In this document: positions 36,149 to 45,303 of the stretch, piece by piece
Layout of the letters: every line of letters starts with the position of its first letter
How positions within the stretch are numbered: position 1 is the first letter of the stretch
Assembly: GCA_027490195.1 (NCBI GenBank)
Contig: JAIXYN010000014.1
Location: 124,001-188,000 of the forward strand
Direction: 5' to 3'
DNA length: 64,000 nt
Source: Verrucomicrobiaceae bacterium
Lineage (GTDB): Bacteria > Verrucomicrobiota > Verrucomicrobiia > Verrucomicrobiales > Verrucomicrobiaceae
Made by a program: the position numbers and the translations under genes
The notes under the pieces: generated by a model
Database searches by the model: none
What the model was told of the DNA's origin: nothing
The model's input: only the letters and a program-made list of their open reading frames with translations

Positions 36149-37438
36149 TCAGGCGATCAGCGGGCCGATGGCAGGCTCGGCGAGCAACCTTTGCACTTCT
36201 TCAACTAGGCCGGTCACGGGCACTGAGCTCTGTGAGCGTGCGAGCAGGTTCTTGATGACGACCTCGGGGTATTCGGCACCGAAGACAATGGCGAAACGGG
36301 CTTTGCGGTCCTCGGCGGCTTGAAACTGCTTGCCGGCTTTTTGAGCGCCAAAGCTGTAGTCGATGCGGATGCCTGCGGCACGCAGGGCCTGCACGGCGGC
36401 GAGCGCGTGAGGGCGCTGTGCTTCGTCCACAACCACGACGTAGGCATCGATGCTGCTGGCAGCCAGCAGGGCGCAGGTGAGCTTCATTTGCGCGCCGGGG
36501 GTCTTTTCGAGAAGCAGTTTGAGCACCACGTCGCCCATGGCGAAACCTGCGGCGGGCATGTCCACCTTGCCGTCGCTCATCAGGGAGCAGAGCTTGTCAT
36601 AGCGGCCGCCGCCGGCCACGGCGCGGAGGCCGTGCTTGCGGTCGAATACTTCAAATACGGTGCCCGTGTAATAGGCCAGGCCGCGAACGATGGTGGCATC
36701 GATGCGGACGTGCTGCCAGATGCCGCGTGCAGTGAGGTTTTCGCGCAGTGCGGCGAAGGCCGGGTGATTTTCATCGGCGGAGGCCATGAAGGTGCGCACA
36801 TCCGCCAGCGTGAGGCCGATGCCATTGAGCTTCTTCTCCGTCTCTTCGGAACGGGCACGCTCGATCTTGTCGATGATCTGGAGGAAGGTGGGCGTGTGTT
36901 CGGCGGTGATGTTGAACTGGGCCAGGAAGCCGTTCCAGATTTCGCGGTTGCTAAGGCGGATTTCGAAGTCCTCCGAGCTGACGCCAAACTCGCGCATCAC
37001 GTCAATGGCCATCGCGATCAGTTCTGCATCCGTTGCAGGCGAGGCATCGCCAAGGATGTCGGCATTGAACTGTACAAACTCGCGCGTGCGTCCTGCCTGC
37101 GGCGCCTCATAGCGGAAGCAGGAGCCGATTTGAAACCACTTGATGGGTTTCTTGAAGTCACGCTGACGTGCGGTGGCCATGCGTGCCAGGGAAGGGGTCA
37201 CCTCCGGGCGCAGGGAGACATCATCCTTGCCTTGAGTGGTGAAACAAAAAAGCTGGCTGGTGATCTCGTCACCGCTCTTCTTGCGAAACAGGTCAGTGTT
37301 CTCAAGCACCGGGCCTTCATACTCCATGAAACCATAGCGGCGTGCGACGGAGCGCCAGGTGTCGAAAATGTAATTACGCACGGCGCATTCTTCAGGGAAG
37401 AAGTCACGAAAGCCTTTGACTGTTTGGATGGGTTCCAT
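36149..37438 (-). CDS. hisS: Histidyl-tRNA synthetase
   Basis: A 429-aa class II aminoacyl-tRNA synthetase that charges tRNA-His. Motif 2 is GSCFRYEAPQAGRTREF, the HisRS-specific stretch is RGLAYYTGTVFEVFDR, and motif 3 lies in GGGRYDKL with FAMGDVVLKLLL. The C-terminal anticodon-binding domain is present (AYVVVVDEAQRPHALAAVQ). The start at 37438 (MEPIQTVKGFRDFFPEE) is the standard HisRS N-terminus; the frame extends further upstream without family sequence. Divergent from recF with 76 nt between starts. Confidence 0.95.
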   Translation of the reverse strand: MEPIQTVKGFRDFFPEECAVRNYIFDTWRSVARRYGFMEYEGPVLENTDLFRKKSGDEITSQLFCFTTQGKDDVSLRPEVTPSLARMATARQRDFKKPIKWFQIGSCFRYEAPQAGRTREFVQFNADILGDASPATDAELIAMAIDVMREFGVSSEDFEIRLSNREIWNGFLAQFNITAEHTPTFLQIIDKIERARSEETEKKLNGIGLTLADVRTFMASADENHPAFAALRENLTARGIWQHVRIDATIVRGLAYYTGTVFEVFDRKHGLRAVAGGGRYDKLCSLMSDGKVDMPAAGFAMGDVVLKLLLEKTPGAQMKLTCALLAASSIDAYVVVVDEAQRPHALAAVQALRAAGIRIDYSFGAQKAGKQFQAAEDRKARFAIVFGAEYPEVVIKNLLARSQSSVPVTGLVEEVQRLLAEPAIGPLIA

Positions 37439-37514
37439 AGAGGGGCGGGATTCATCTTCATGCCACTCAGGTACGCAACCGGAAATGCGGTGGGTGACGT
37501 AACCTCCTGATTGC

Positions 37515-38585
37515 ATGCTCTCCGACCTGTTTGTGCGCGATTTCCGCTGCTTCGCCGAGGCGAAGGTGGAGTTGCATCCCGATGTGACGCTGCTGGTGGG
37601 GCGGAATGCCCAGGGGAAAACATCTCTCATCGAGGCGGCGTGCGTGCTGCTGCGCCTGCAGTCGCCCAGGACTTCGAATCGCAGCGAACTGGTGCGTTTT
37701 GGAGCAGCCACTTGCTTGGTGGAGGCGCACTGGCACGGCAAACGGCTGCGCTATGCGCAGTCAGCCACGACGCGGCGGCTGGCCGTCGATGGTGCTACTT
37801 GTGGCAAGTCTGCGGACTATCTGGCCGCATCGGGTGTCGTGGTGTGGATGGATCATCGCGACATGAATTTGCTGCGTGGTGGTGCGGAGCATCGGCGCAG
37901 GTTTCTCGATTTCGCCGCGAGCCAGATGTTTCCTGATTACCTGCATGCGCTGCGTGGTTATGAGCGCGCACTGCGTGGCCGCAATCATGTGTTGAAGAGG
38001 GATGCCAGCATCGCGTGGAAGCAGGCGGATGCCTTTGCGCGAGTGATGGACGGCTTTGCCCAAACGCTTTGGCAGCGGCGCGCAGAATTGTGCGCCGCAA
38101 TGGAGCCGGAGGTGTCGCTGGCGCATTCGAAGCTGAGTGAAGGTGTGGAGAATGTATGCATCGCGTATCAGCGCACGAGTGATGCTGCGCTGAGTTTGTT
38201 TGAGGCATTGCTGACCATGCGAGATGAAGAAGCACGCACGCGTTCCACGGCTTTCGGACCGCATCGTGATGACATCGGGATGCGCTTGAACGATCTTGAT
38301 GCGACCACCTTTGCCTCTGAAGGCCAGCAGAGGTCGTTTGCACTGGCCTTGAAACTCGCCCAGGCGCAGGTGCTGGAACATGCCTGTGGTTCAGCGCCGC
38401 TGATGCTGATGGATGATGTCTTTGGCGAACTGGATGCCCACCGCCGAAGGGCTCTGCTGTCCTGTTTGCCGCCGGGAACGCAAAAGATCATCACCACGAC
38501 GAATTTGGACTGGGCGGACGCGGATCAGCTGGCGGGGCGGGTCTATGGGATCGAAAAGTCGATTTTCAGCCGAATTCGGGGCTGA
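37515..38585 (+). CDS. recF: DNA repair and recombination protein RecF
   Basis: A 356-aa SMC-like ATPase that helps load RecA at gapped DNA. Walker A is GRNAQGKTSLIEA (about residues 29-41), the signature motif is SEGQQRSFALALK, and Walker B is PLMLMDDVFGELD. The end, KIITTTNLDWADADQLAGRVYGIE, is typical of RecF. dnaA, dnaN and gyrB are not adjacent, so it is separated from the classical origin cluster. A hairpin follows the stop. Confidence 0.95.
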   Translation: MLSDLFVRDFRCFAEAKVELHPDVTLLVGRNAQGKTSLIEAACVLLRLQSPRTSNRSELVRFGAATCLVEAHWHGKRLRYAQSATTRRLAVDGATCGKSADYLAASGVVVWMDHRDMNLLRGGAEHRRRFLDFAASQMFPDYLHALRGYERALRGRNHVLKRDASIAWKQADAFARVMDGFAQTLWQRRAELCAAMEPEVSLAHSKLSEGVENVCIAYQRTSDAALSLFEALLTMRDEEARTRSTAFGPHRDDIGMRLNDLDATTFASEGQQRSFALALKLAQAQVLEHACGSAPLMLMDDVFGELDAHRRRALLSCLPPGTQKIITTTNLDWADADQLAGRVYGIEKSIFSRIRG

Positions 38586-38592
38586 AAAGGGC

Positions 38593-38623
38593 GGCATTTT
38601 GCCCGGAAAGGCTCGAAAATGCC
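38593..38623 (+). terminator. Hairpin after recF (terminator-like)
   Basis: GGCATTTT (38593-38600) pairs with AAAATGCC (38616-38623); an inner GCC/GGC pairing can extend it. It begins 8 nt after the recF stop. No T tract follows, so it is only a candidate. The remaining 176 nt up to mreB contain TTGACG (38650) and TTGACA (38677), but no well-spaced -10 that I can defend. Confidence 0.35.
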
Positions 38624-38799
38624 AATTCCAAGCTTCCTAGAAACATCCCTTGACGCAATTTCAGGCGGTTTTAGCTTTGACATGGGTTAGAATGCCGTGC
38701 GCGCGTTGCTTTTCGTGATTCTCAAAACAGTTGGAATTCCCCGCTGCGCATTTGGATTCTGATACCTGTTCGCATCAACACCTTTCCCATTTATTCTCA

Positions 38800-39831
38800 A
38801 TGTTCGGCAAACTTTTCGGCTTCGTCGCCCAAGACATCGGCATCGATCTCGGCACGGCAAACACCCTCGTCTATGTCAAAGATCACGGCATCGTCCTCAG
38901 AGAACCTTCAGTGGTGGCGGTTAAAACCGGCACCAACGAAGTGGTCGCAGTGGGAGATGATGCCAAGCGCATGCTCGGGCGAACCCCGGGTGGCATCACG
39001 GCCATCCGCCCGTTGAAAGACGGCGTGATCGCCGATTTTCGTGTGACGGAGGCCATGCTGCGCCACTTCATCAAAAAAGTGCAGGGTGGCGGGCGCAAGA
39101 TGCGCGGGCCACGCGTGGTCATCGCCGTTCCCTCCGGCATCACGGAAGTCGAGAAGCGTGCGGTGAAAGAGAGTGCGGAGCAGGCCGGCGCGCGCGAAGT
39201 TTATCTGATCGAAGAACCGATGGCAGCGGCCATTGGTGTGGGTCTGCCAGTGCAGGAAGCTGCGGGCAACATGATCGTTGATATCGGCGGTGGCACCACG
39301 GAAGTGGCCATCATCTCCCTCTCGGGCATTGTTTACAGCCGCAGCGTGCGCGTTGCGGGTGATGAACTCGACGAAGCGATCATCAATTACATGAAGCGTG
39401 CCTACAATCTCATGATTGGCGAGCGCACTGCGGAAGAGATCAAGCTGCGCATTGGTTCCGCCTTCCCGCTGGGCAAGGAAACGACCATGGAAGTCAAAGG
39501 ACGCGACATGGTGGCCGGTCTGCCAAAGACCATCACCATCACGAGCCAGGAAGTCCGTGAGGCCATGCTTGAGCCGCTCAATGCGATCATCGACGCCGTG
39601 CGCACGACGCTGGAACGCTGCCCGCCGGAACTCTCTGCCGACTTGGTGGACCGCGGCATCATGCTTGCCGGTGGCGGTGCTCTGCTGCGCGGCCTCGACA
39701 AATTGCTGCAGGAAGAAACAGCGCTCCCAGTGCATGTGGCGGAAGATCCGCTCAGCGCCGTCGGCGAAGGCACCGGACGGGTGCTGAGTGAGTTGGAATT
39801 CCTGCGCAAAGTGAGCACGACCGAAGTCTGA
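38800..39831 (+). CDS. mreB: Rod shape-determining protein MreB
   Basis: A 343-aa bacterial actin that orients lateral wall synthesis. Phosphate 1 is [15 protein letters not shown], phosphate 2 is [18 protein letters not shown] and the adenosine motif is [15 protein letters not shown]. Length and sequence are standard for the family. The ATG at 38800 ([18 protein letters not shown]) fits the family; the upstream in-frame ATG at 38731 does not. It heads the mreB-mreC-mreD-mrdA cluster. Confidence 0.97.
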   Translation: MFGKLFGFVAQDIGIDLGTANTLVYVKDHGIVLREPSVVAVKTGTNEVVAVGDDAKRMLGRTPGGITAIRPLKDGVIADFRVTEAMLRHFIKKVQGGGRKMRGPRVVIAVPSGITEVEKRAVKESAEQAGAREVYLIEEPMAAAIGVGLPVQEAAGNMIVDIGGGTTEVAIISLSGIVYSRSVRVAGDELDEAIINYMKRAYNLMIGERTAEEIKLRIGSAFPLGKETTMEVKGRDMVAGLPKTITITSQEVREAMLEPLNAIIDAVRTTLERCPPELSADLVDRGIMLAGGGALLRGLDKLLQEETALPVHVAEDPLSAVGEGTGRVLSELEFLRKVSTTEV

Positions 39832-39896
39832 TGACCATTTCGCGCTGCACTGTGTCCGCTTGAAAGCATTCGCCGAAAAGCACCGCAACCAGCCCG

Positions 39897-39904
39897 GAGG
39901 AAAG
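39897..39904 (+). promoter_or_regulatory. Strong Shine-Dalgarno of mreC
   Basis: GGAGGAAA, 7 nt before the mreC ATG at 39912. Most genes of this window lack an obvious Shine-Dalgarno sequence, so this one stands out and fixes the start. Confidence 0.8.
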
Positions 39905-39911
39905 GCCAATC

Positions 39912-40763
39912 ATGAAAAAGCTCAACATCCTCGCGCTTCTGATCTTCGTGGCAGGGTTGGTTGCCGTGTTCACCTTTGACACTGCGACCACCCGGCAGAT
40001 CCAGTCTCGTGTCATGAGCCTGCTGTCTCCTTTCATCCACAGTAGTGCGGCGATGGAGCAGGCGGCGGAGTCTGCCGTGGCTCCGCAGATCAATGCGGTC
40101 GAAATGAAACGGGAAAATGATGAGCAGCGCGTCCAGCTGGAGCGGTTGCGCATCATTCAGCAGAAGTACAATCAGATCATCGAGGAGAACGCCAAGCTGC
40201 GCCAGCTTATTGAATTCAAGCAGTCGGCCCCTTTTAAAATGACGGCCGCCAAGGTGATCCGTCGCAGTTCCGGCACTTGGTGGAACAATTTGATTATCGA
40301 TAAAGGTTCGCTGGATGGCGTCGGCACGGACAGCCCGGTGATCACCTCGGTCGGTCTGGTGGGAAAGACCTCCACGCTGTCTCCACACATGGCCAAGGTG
40401 ATTTTGCTGACGGATGAAATGTGTCGTGTGTCGGCTAAAATCGAAGGGACGCTGGAGCAGGGAATTCTCGGTGGCGAACGTGCCGCGCTGGAAGTGCGCC
40501 CAGAACTGCATCTGCGTTTTCTCCATCGCAATTCGAACATCAACGCCGGTGCGGGGGTTTACTCCTCCGGGGAAGGCGGGGTGTTTCCTGCGGATCTGCT
40601 GCTGGGCCGTGTGAAGCGATTTGAAAACCGTGAGATTTCTGGAGAGGCCGTCGTCGAACCTGCCGTTGACTTCTCTACCTTGGATTATGTCTTTGTGATT
40701 GAAATGCAGGTTGCCGAGCCCACGCCGGAGCCTGCAGCGACACCGGCACGCGCCAAGCCCTGA
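39912..40763 (+). CDS. mreC: Rod shape-determining protein MreC
   Basis: A 283-aa inner-membrane protein with a periplasmic domain that links MreB to PBP2. An N-terminal helix (LNILALLIFVAGLVAVF) precedes a coiled coil (about 50-95, ENDEQRVQLERLRIIQQKYN) and the MreC beta-domain (TWWNNLIIDKGSLDGVG, VITSVGLVGKTS, FPADLLLGRVKRF). The tail PEPAATPARAKP is a short Pro/Ala extension. A good Shine-Dalgarno precedes it, and mreD starts 6 nt after its stop. Confidence 0.93.
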   Translation: MKKLNILALLIFVAGLVAVFTFDTATTRQIQSRVMSLLSPFIHSSAAMEQAAESAVAPQINAVEMKRENDEQRVQLERLRIIQQKYNQIIEENAKLRQLIEFKQSAPFKMTAAKVIRRSSGTWWNNLIIDKGSLDGVGTDSPVITSVGLVGKTSTLSPHMAKVILLTDEMCRVSAKIEGTLEQGILGGERAALEVRPELHLRFLHRNSNINAGAGVYSSGEGGVFPADLLLGRVKRFENREISGEAVVEPAVDFSTLDYVFVIEMQVAEPTPEPAATPARAKP

Positions 40764-40769
40764 GCCGCC

Positions 40770-41384
40770 ATGTTGTTCCACCCGATCTCCATCATTCTGC
40801 TGCTGCTCACCTTCATGGTGCAGGAGTTCATTCCTGGGCTGGAGATCGCCCAGTTTGCCACGCTGTTTCTGCCGGCGGTGTTTTTCTTCAGTGCTTCCGT
40901 GGCCGCACCGTTTTCGATGATGCTGCTGCTCGCGTTCATCACCGGTTTTTTGTGGGATGCCCGCCATCTTCCCGGAGTCATGGAGAGCCTGTCGGGTGCG
41001 AGGGATGTGTTTGGCACTGGTGCCGATGTTGAACTGGGCGCAGGCAGCCACCCGCTGCCTTTTGGACTTTCCATCGTACTGTTTGGCATGCTTGGCACCC
41101 TGTTGCAGGGTATCCGCCCGTTGTTCAAACGTGGCCGCCTTGAACTCCCGGTGCTCATGGTGGGACTGGCCATTTTTGCGTGGCTGCTGGCGCAGTATCT
41201 CATCATCACGTTCCTACGTGGTTCTCTTCAGTTTCCGGCGGGCGTTTGGTCAAAGATGATCACCGACTCCCTGCTTGCCATGCTCGCAGCGCCGCTCATC
41301 TTTTTGCTACTCTATTCACTCGCCCGCCTGTCGAGTTATGAAATCAAATACGAAGGCCTGAGGTACCGTTTCGATGGTCGTTAA
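40770..41384 (+). CDS. mreD: Rod shape-determining protein MreD
   Basis: A 204-aa multi-pass membrane protein, called mainly by position between mreC and mrdA and by its topology (five or six hydrophobic segments, for example ISIILLLLTFMVQEFI, FSMMLLLAFITGFLWDARH and LAMLAAPLIFLLLYSL). The sequence is weakly conserved, as is usual for MreD. It overlaps mrdA by 11 nt. Confidence 0.8.
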   Translation: MLFHPISIILLLLTFMVQEFIPGLEIAQFATLFLPAVFFFSASVAAPFSMMLLLAFITGFLWDARHLPGVMESLSGARDVFGTGADVELGAGSHPLPFGLSIVLFGMLGTLLQGIRPLFKRGRLELPVLMVGLAIFAWLLAQYLIITFLRGSLQFPAGVWSKMITDSLLAMLAAPLIFLLLYSLARLSSYEIKYEGLRYRFDGR

Positions 41385-43659
41385 ATATCGCTTTCGCCTC
41401 TATCTGTTCTCCCTCGCGATGATGTGCGGGTTTGGACTGCTTGTGTTCAGACTGTGGTCGCTGCAGATTGACCGCCAGGAGGAGTTTGCCAAAATGATCC
41501 CTGGGGCGAAAAAGGAACGCGCGCGCATTCCCGGCCCGCGCGGGGAGATCAAGGACCGCAACGGCGTCGTGCTTGCCACCAACAAGGCAAGCTTTGAAGT
41601 TCGCATCAATCTTGCCGAGGTCGTCACCGAGTACAAGCGCCTCGCCAAGATCAAGAAGACATCCGTGCCTGAGATCACCTTTGAGATCTCTGAAAGGGGC
41701 ATCAAGCGGATGAAGCCCGAACTCGACATCTACAAAATTTTCGAAGAGACGATCACCGCTCGCATGCTCGAGATGGGGGTTCATAAGGACTACTCGGTGG
41801 AATCCCTGCGCGTGCATTACCGCAGCTTTGGTGGGGCGGTGCCGTGGGTCTATCGTGATGATCTGACCTTCGCTGAGTTCAGTCGCATCGCCGAACACAA
41901 TCTGGGACTTCCTGGGGTCACAGTCGCCGAACGTGCTTCGCGCGTGTATCCACTGAAATCAGTCGCCTGCCATATTCTCGGCTACGTGCGCTTGCCGGAT
42001 GACCAGCGTGCCTCGACTGAAGACCGAAAAGGCTGGGACTACTACGTGCCGGATGACTTCGGCGGTGCTGGCGTGGAGAAAAGCTTCGACAATTACCTGC
42101 GTGGCAAGCCCGGCGTGCGTGTGATGCAGCGTGACCAGCGCGGCCGACCCGTCGGTGAAGTGGATGAAGAGTACGAAGAGCCTCGCAAGGGCAACGACGT
42201 CTATCTGACGCTTGATGCGCGCATGCAGATCATTGCCGACAAGGCTCTGCGTGACGCCAAGATCGGACGTGGGGCGGTGGCCGTGATCGATCCAAACTCC
42301 GGCGAGGTGCTGGCGATGGTTTCCGTGCCCTCATTCGATCCCAATCAGTTCATCCCCAGCATCCAGCAGACCGACTGGGATGCGCTGCTGGATAACAAAA
42401 CCGTACCGCTGCTCAACCGTGCGGTGAAAGGCCATGTGCCGGGCTCGACCTTCAAAATTCCGATCTCGTTTGCTGGTTGTCTGGCGGGCATCAACCTGAA
42501 CCACTTCAACTGCAGCGGCAGCGTCACCTACGGCACCAAGGCCATGCAGTGCTGGATTCAGCGCCAGAGCGGCGGCTCTCATGGCACGCTGGGTCTCAGT
42601 GACGCCATCAAATATTCCTGCAACTGCTTCTTCTACCGCTATGGCAATGCGGCGGGGATAGGCAACATCACCAAGGTGGGCAAAATTCTCGGCCTCGGCA
42701 CGCGAACCGGCATTGAACTTGAAGACGAGAGCCCTGGCATTCTGCCCAACCCGGACTGGCTTCGTGCGAATCACCCTGCTGAGCGCTGGAGTGACGGCTT
42801 CACTGCCAACACCTCCATCGGGCAGGGCTTTGTGCTCGCTTCCCCCCTGCAAATGGCCTCGGTCAGCGCCACGGTCGCCAATGGTGGCAAGGCATGGAGT
42901 CCGCATCTGCTGAAACGGGTGATGGATCATGATCAGGCAGTGCTCGAAAATCCACCCAGTCTCCGGGGCGATCTTTCTGCCAGTGTGAAACCCGAGGAGA
43001 TCGAAGTCATTCGAAGGGGCATGTGGAAGGTGGTCAATGATCCCTCAGGTACAGGCAAAGGTGCCCGTATCACCGGCGTGGAGGTTGCTGGCAAGACCGG
43101 CACGGCCCAGAACTGGCGCCTCGACGAGAAGCGCGTCAAGCATGACGACAATCACACCTGGTTCATCTGTTTCGCTCCTTACAAGGACCCCAAATTTGCC
43201 GTGGCCGTCCTCGTGCAAAATGGCAAGTCCGGCGGTGGCTGTGCCGCGCCTGTGGCGCGCCGAGTGCTGGAGCAATGTCTGGCTTTGGACAATCCGAACT
43301 ACATCGTGGACGTCACTCCGATGGAGCCTGCGGAAGGTCATTTCAATCATATTGCATCCGTGCAATACGACGTCGCCGCAGTGCCAGAGGAACTTGGTGC
43401 GGAAGAAGATTTAGACGTGGGCACGGGTGTGTCTGCGCCAGAACCGGCTGATGCTGATGCACCGCGTGGAAACGCGAGGCCCAACATCAAACCGAGGGCC
43501 GATTCAGCGGGATCGGCGGGAAGCAGCTCCGAACAGAATGTGCCCAAAGCCGTGCCAGTGCGCAAGGCTGGTATCTTCAGCCGGGGAAGCTCCCAAGAGA
43601 ACCAACCATCCGATTCCGCTCCCAGCGGCGGCGGATTTTTCCGCAAGCTCTTTCGCTGA
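41374..43659 (+). CDS. mrdA: Penicillin-binding protein 2 (elongasome transpeptidase)
   Basis: A 761-aa class B PBP of the rod complex. One N-terminal helix (LYLFSLAMMCGFGLLVFRLW) is followed by the pedestal region (RIPGPRGEIKDRNGVVLATN, SRVYPLKSVACHILGYV) and the transpeptidase domain with Ser358 in STFK, S415-C-N417, and K574-T-G-T. A long, low-complexity Pro/Ala/Ser C-terminal tail (about 665-761, ending GGGFFRKLFR) follows the catalytic domain. E. coli PBP2 is about 633 aa, so the tail is an extra. RodA, the usual glycosyltransferase partner, is not encoded next to it. Confidence 0.94.
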   Translation: MVVKYRFRLYLFSLAMMCGFGLLVFRLWSLQIDRQEEFAKMIPGAKKERARIPGPRGEIKDRNGVVLATNKASFEVRINLAEVVTEYKRLAKIKKTSVPEITFEISERGIKRMKPELDIYKIFEETITARMLEMGVHKDYSVESLRVHYRSFGGAVPWVYRDDLTFAEFSRIAEHNLGLPGVTVAERASRVYPLKSVACHILGYVRLPDDQRASTEDRKGWDYYVPDDFGGAGVEKSFDNYLRGKPGVRVMQRDQRGRPVGEVDEEYEEPRKGNDVYLTLDARMQIIADKALRDAKIGRGAVAVIDPNSGEVLAMVSVPSFDPNQFIPSIQQTDWDALLDNKTVPLLNRAVKGHVPGSTFKIPISFAGCLAGINLNHFNCSGSVTYGTKAMQCWIQRQSGGSHGTLGLSDAIKYSCNCFFYRYGNAAGIGNITKVGKILGLGTRTGIELEDESPGILPNPDWLRANHPAERWSDGFTANTSIGQGFVLASPLQMASVSATVANGGKAWSPHLLKRVMDHDQAVLENPPSLRGDLSASVKPEEIEVIRRGMWKVVNDPSGTGKGARITGVEVAGKTGTAQNWRLDEKRVKHDDNHTWFICFAPYKDPKFAVAVLVQNGKSGGGCAAPVARRVLEQCLALDNPNYIVDVTPMEPAEGHFNHIASVQYDVAAVPEELGAEEDLDVGTGVSAPEPADADAPRGNARPNIKPRADSAGSAGSSSEQNVPKAVPVRKAGIFSRGSSQENQPSDSAPSGGGFFRKLFR

Positions 43660-43678
43660 AGAGCTGCATCACATTTTC

Positions 43679-43685
43679 AGGGAGA
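43679..43685 (+). promoter_or_regulatory. Shine-Dalgarno of the RNase E/G gene
   Basis: AGGGAGA, 9 nt before the ATG at 43695. It supports that start and suggests efficient translation after the mrdA stop, 36 nt upstream. Confidence 0.65.
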
Positions 43686-43694
43686 TTTTACACC

Positions 43695-45281
43695 ATGGCA
43701 TTGACCTTCGTTCAAAGAATCAAAGAACTGCTCACAGGCAAACGTGACATCAAAAGCGGTGTGCGCCTCGTCATCAACTGCGAGAAACTGGAGAACCGCG
43801 TGGCCTTGCTCGACAAGGGCGTCGTTGAAGAATACAACATCGAGCGTGTTGGCACCCAGAGCCTCATCGGCAGTGTCTTCAAAGGCCGCATCCGCAACAT
43901 TGAGCAGGGCCTCAAGGCCATGTTCATCGACATTGGGTTCGACAAAAACGCCTTCCTGCATTTCTGGGACGCCATTCCGGCCGCGCTGGATGCCGGCCTG
44001 GAGGAGATCAATCGCGGCGGTAGCAAAAAGAAGAAACGCATTGAGGCCAAGGATATCCCCACGCTGTACCCCATCGGTTCCGAGATCATGGTGCAGGTCA
44101 CCAAAGGTCCGGTGGGCAACAAGGGCCCGCGCGTTACCACCAACATCTCTCTCGCGGGTCGTTTGCTCGTCTTGATGCCGCTGAACGACACCTGCGGTAT
44201 CTCGCGCAAGATCGAGGATCCGAAGGAGCGCTCCCGCCTGCGCAAGATCATCGAAAAAATCAGCCTGCCTGAAGGCATGGGCATCATTCTGCGTACCGAA
44301 GCTTCCGGCAAGCGTGCGCGTCACATCGTGCGCGATCTGAACATCCTCCTCGACGAGTGGGACCAGATCGTCGCCAAGCGTGACGGTCAGAACGCTCCGG
44401 TCTGCTGCTTCCAGGAGCCGGATCTCGTCGAGCGCACGGTGCGTGATTTTCTCACCGAAGACATCGATGAAGTCGCCTGCGATGACGCCGCCACCGTCGA
44501 GCGCATGCAGCGCATGGCTGCGCACATCTCCGGCCGTGCGAAACGCCGGATCAATCTCTACCAGGGCCAAAGCGCTATCTTTGAGCACTACGGGATTCAA
44601 AAGCAGATCGATAACGCCTTCTATCGCCAGGTCTGGATGCCGTGCGGTGGCTACATCGTGATTGATCAAACCGAGGCGCTCGTCTCCATTGACGTCAACA
44701 CCGGCCGCAACAAGGGCCACAAGGACGTCGATAAACTCCTGCTCGAAACCAACCTCGAAGCCGCCGCCGAAGTCGCACGCCAGCTCCGCCTGCGCAACAT
44801 GGGCGGCCTCATTGTGGTGGACTTCATCGACATGAAACACCGCCGCGACCAGCAGGCCGTGTACAAGCTCATGATTGATCATCTCAAGCGTGACAAGGCC
44901 AAGACCCAGGTGCTGCCCATCTCGCAGTTTGGTCTGATGGAGATGACCCGTCAGCGTCTCAATGAGAGCCTCGGCACCACGCTCTATGAACCCTGCCCGT
45001 ACTGCAAAGGCAACGGCCAGGTCAAGACGCCGCTCACCATGAGCGTCGAGTTGCAGCGTCGGCTTGTCGCGGTGCTGGGGCGTGCCAAGGACGATCAGAA
45101 GAGCCTCATCGTCATCGTTCATCCTGAGGTGCTGACCCGCCTCAAGACCGAGGATGGTGAACTGCTGGTCGATCTCGAGCGCAAGTATCAGGCGCGCCTC
45201 ACCTTCCGCAGTGATCCTGCCTTCCACCGTGAGCAGATCACGCTGGCGAATGCGACCACTGGCGAAGAAGTTCGCCCCTGA
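43695..45281 (+). CDS. rng: Ribonuclease E/G family endoribonuclease
   Basis: A 528-aa endonuclease acting on rRNA and mRNA 5' leaders, nearer RNase G than RNase E because it lacks the long C-terminal degradosome scaffold. An S1-like domain lies near the N-terminus (IGSVFKGRIRNIEQGLKAMF), split by a lysine-rich insertion (GGSKKKKRIE). The catalytic core has VSIDVNTGRNKGHKD and GGLIVVDFIDMKHRRDQ (the Asp residues that hold Mg), and the zinc-link CPYCKGNG dimerises the protein. It follows mrdA by 36 nt, so it is likely read through with the shape genes. mreBCD-rng neighbourhoods are also known in proteobacteria. Confidence 0.92.
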   Translation: MALTFVQRIKELLTGKRDIKSGVRLVINCEKLENRVALLDKGVVEEYNIERVGTQSLIGSVFKGRIRNIEQGLKAMFIDIGFDKNAFLHFWDAIPAALDAGLEEINRGGSKKKKRIEAKDIPTLYPIGSEIMVQVTKGPVGNKGPRVTTNISLAGRLLVLMPLNDTCGISRKIEDPKERSRLRKIIEKISLPEGMGIILRTEASGKRARHIVRDLNILLDEWDQIVAKRDGQNAPVCCFQEPDLVERTVRDFLTEDIDEVACDDAATVERMQRMAAHISGRAKRRINLYQGQSAIFEHYGIQKQIDNAFYRQVWMPCGGYIVIDQTEALVSIDVNTGRNKGHKDVDKLLLETNLEAAAEVARQLRLRNMGGLIVVDFIDMKHRRDQQAVYKLMIDHLKRDKAKTQVLPISQFGLMEMTRQRLNESLGTTLYEPCPYCKGNGQVKTPLTMSVELQRRLVAVLGRAKDDQKSLIVIVHPEVLTRLKTEDGELLVDLERKYQARLTFRSDPAFHREQITLANATTGEEVRP

Positions 45282-45283
45282 TC

Positions 45284-45303
45284 TCAGCGGGTTGAACCGC
45301 TGA
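45284..45303. terminator. Hairpin at the convergent rng / GH-like junction
   Basis: TCAGCGG (45284-45290), loop GTTGAA, CCGCTGA (45297-45303): a 7-bp stem that includes the stop codon of the minus-strand gene. No T tract on either side, so it would be a weak bidirectional terminator at best. The two stops are only 2 nt apart. Confidence 0.3.

Noticed and set aside
38650-38693. TTGACG, TTGACA and TAGAAT before mreB as a sigma-70 promoter
   Set aside because: TTGACA to TAGAAT is only 5 nt and TTGACG to TAGAAT is 32 nt; no well-spaced pair could be defended.
39402-41051. A 549-codon minus-strand frame across mreB, mreC and mreD
   Set aside because: It spans three well-supported genes on the other strand and has no recognisable domain.
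43677-45227. A 516-codon minus-strand frame opposite the RNase E/G gene
   Set aside because: RNase G motifs on the plus strand are unmistakable; the antisense frame is a G+C-driven shadow.
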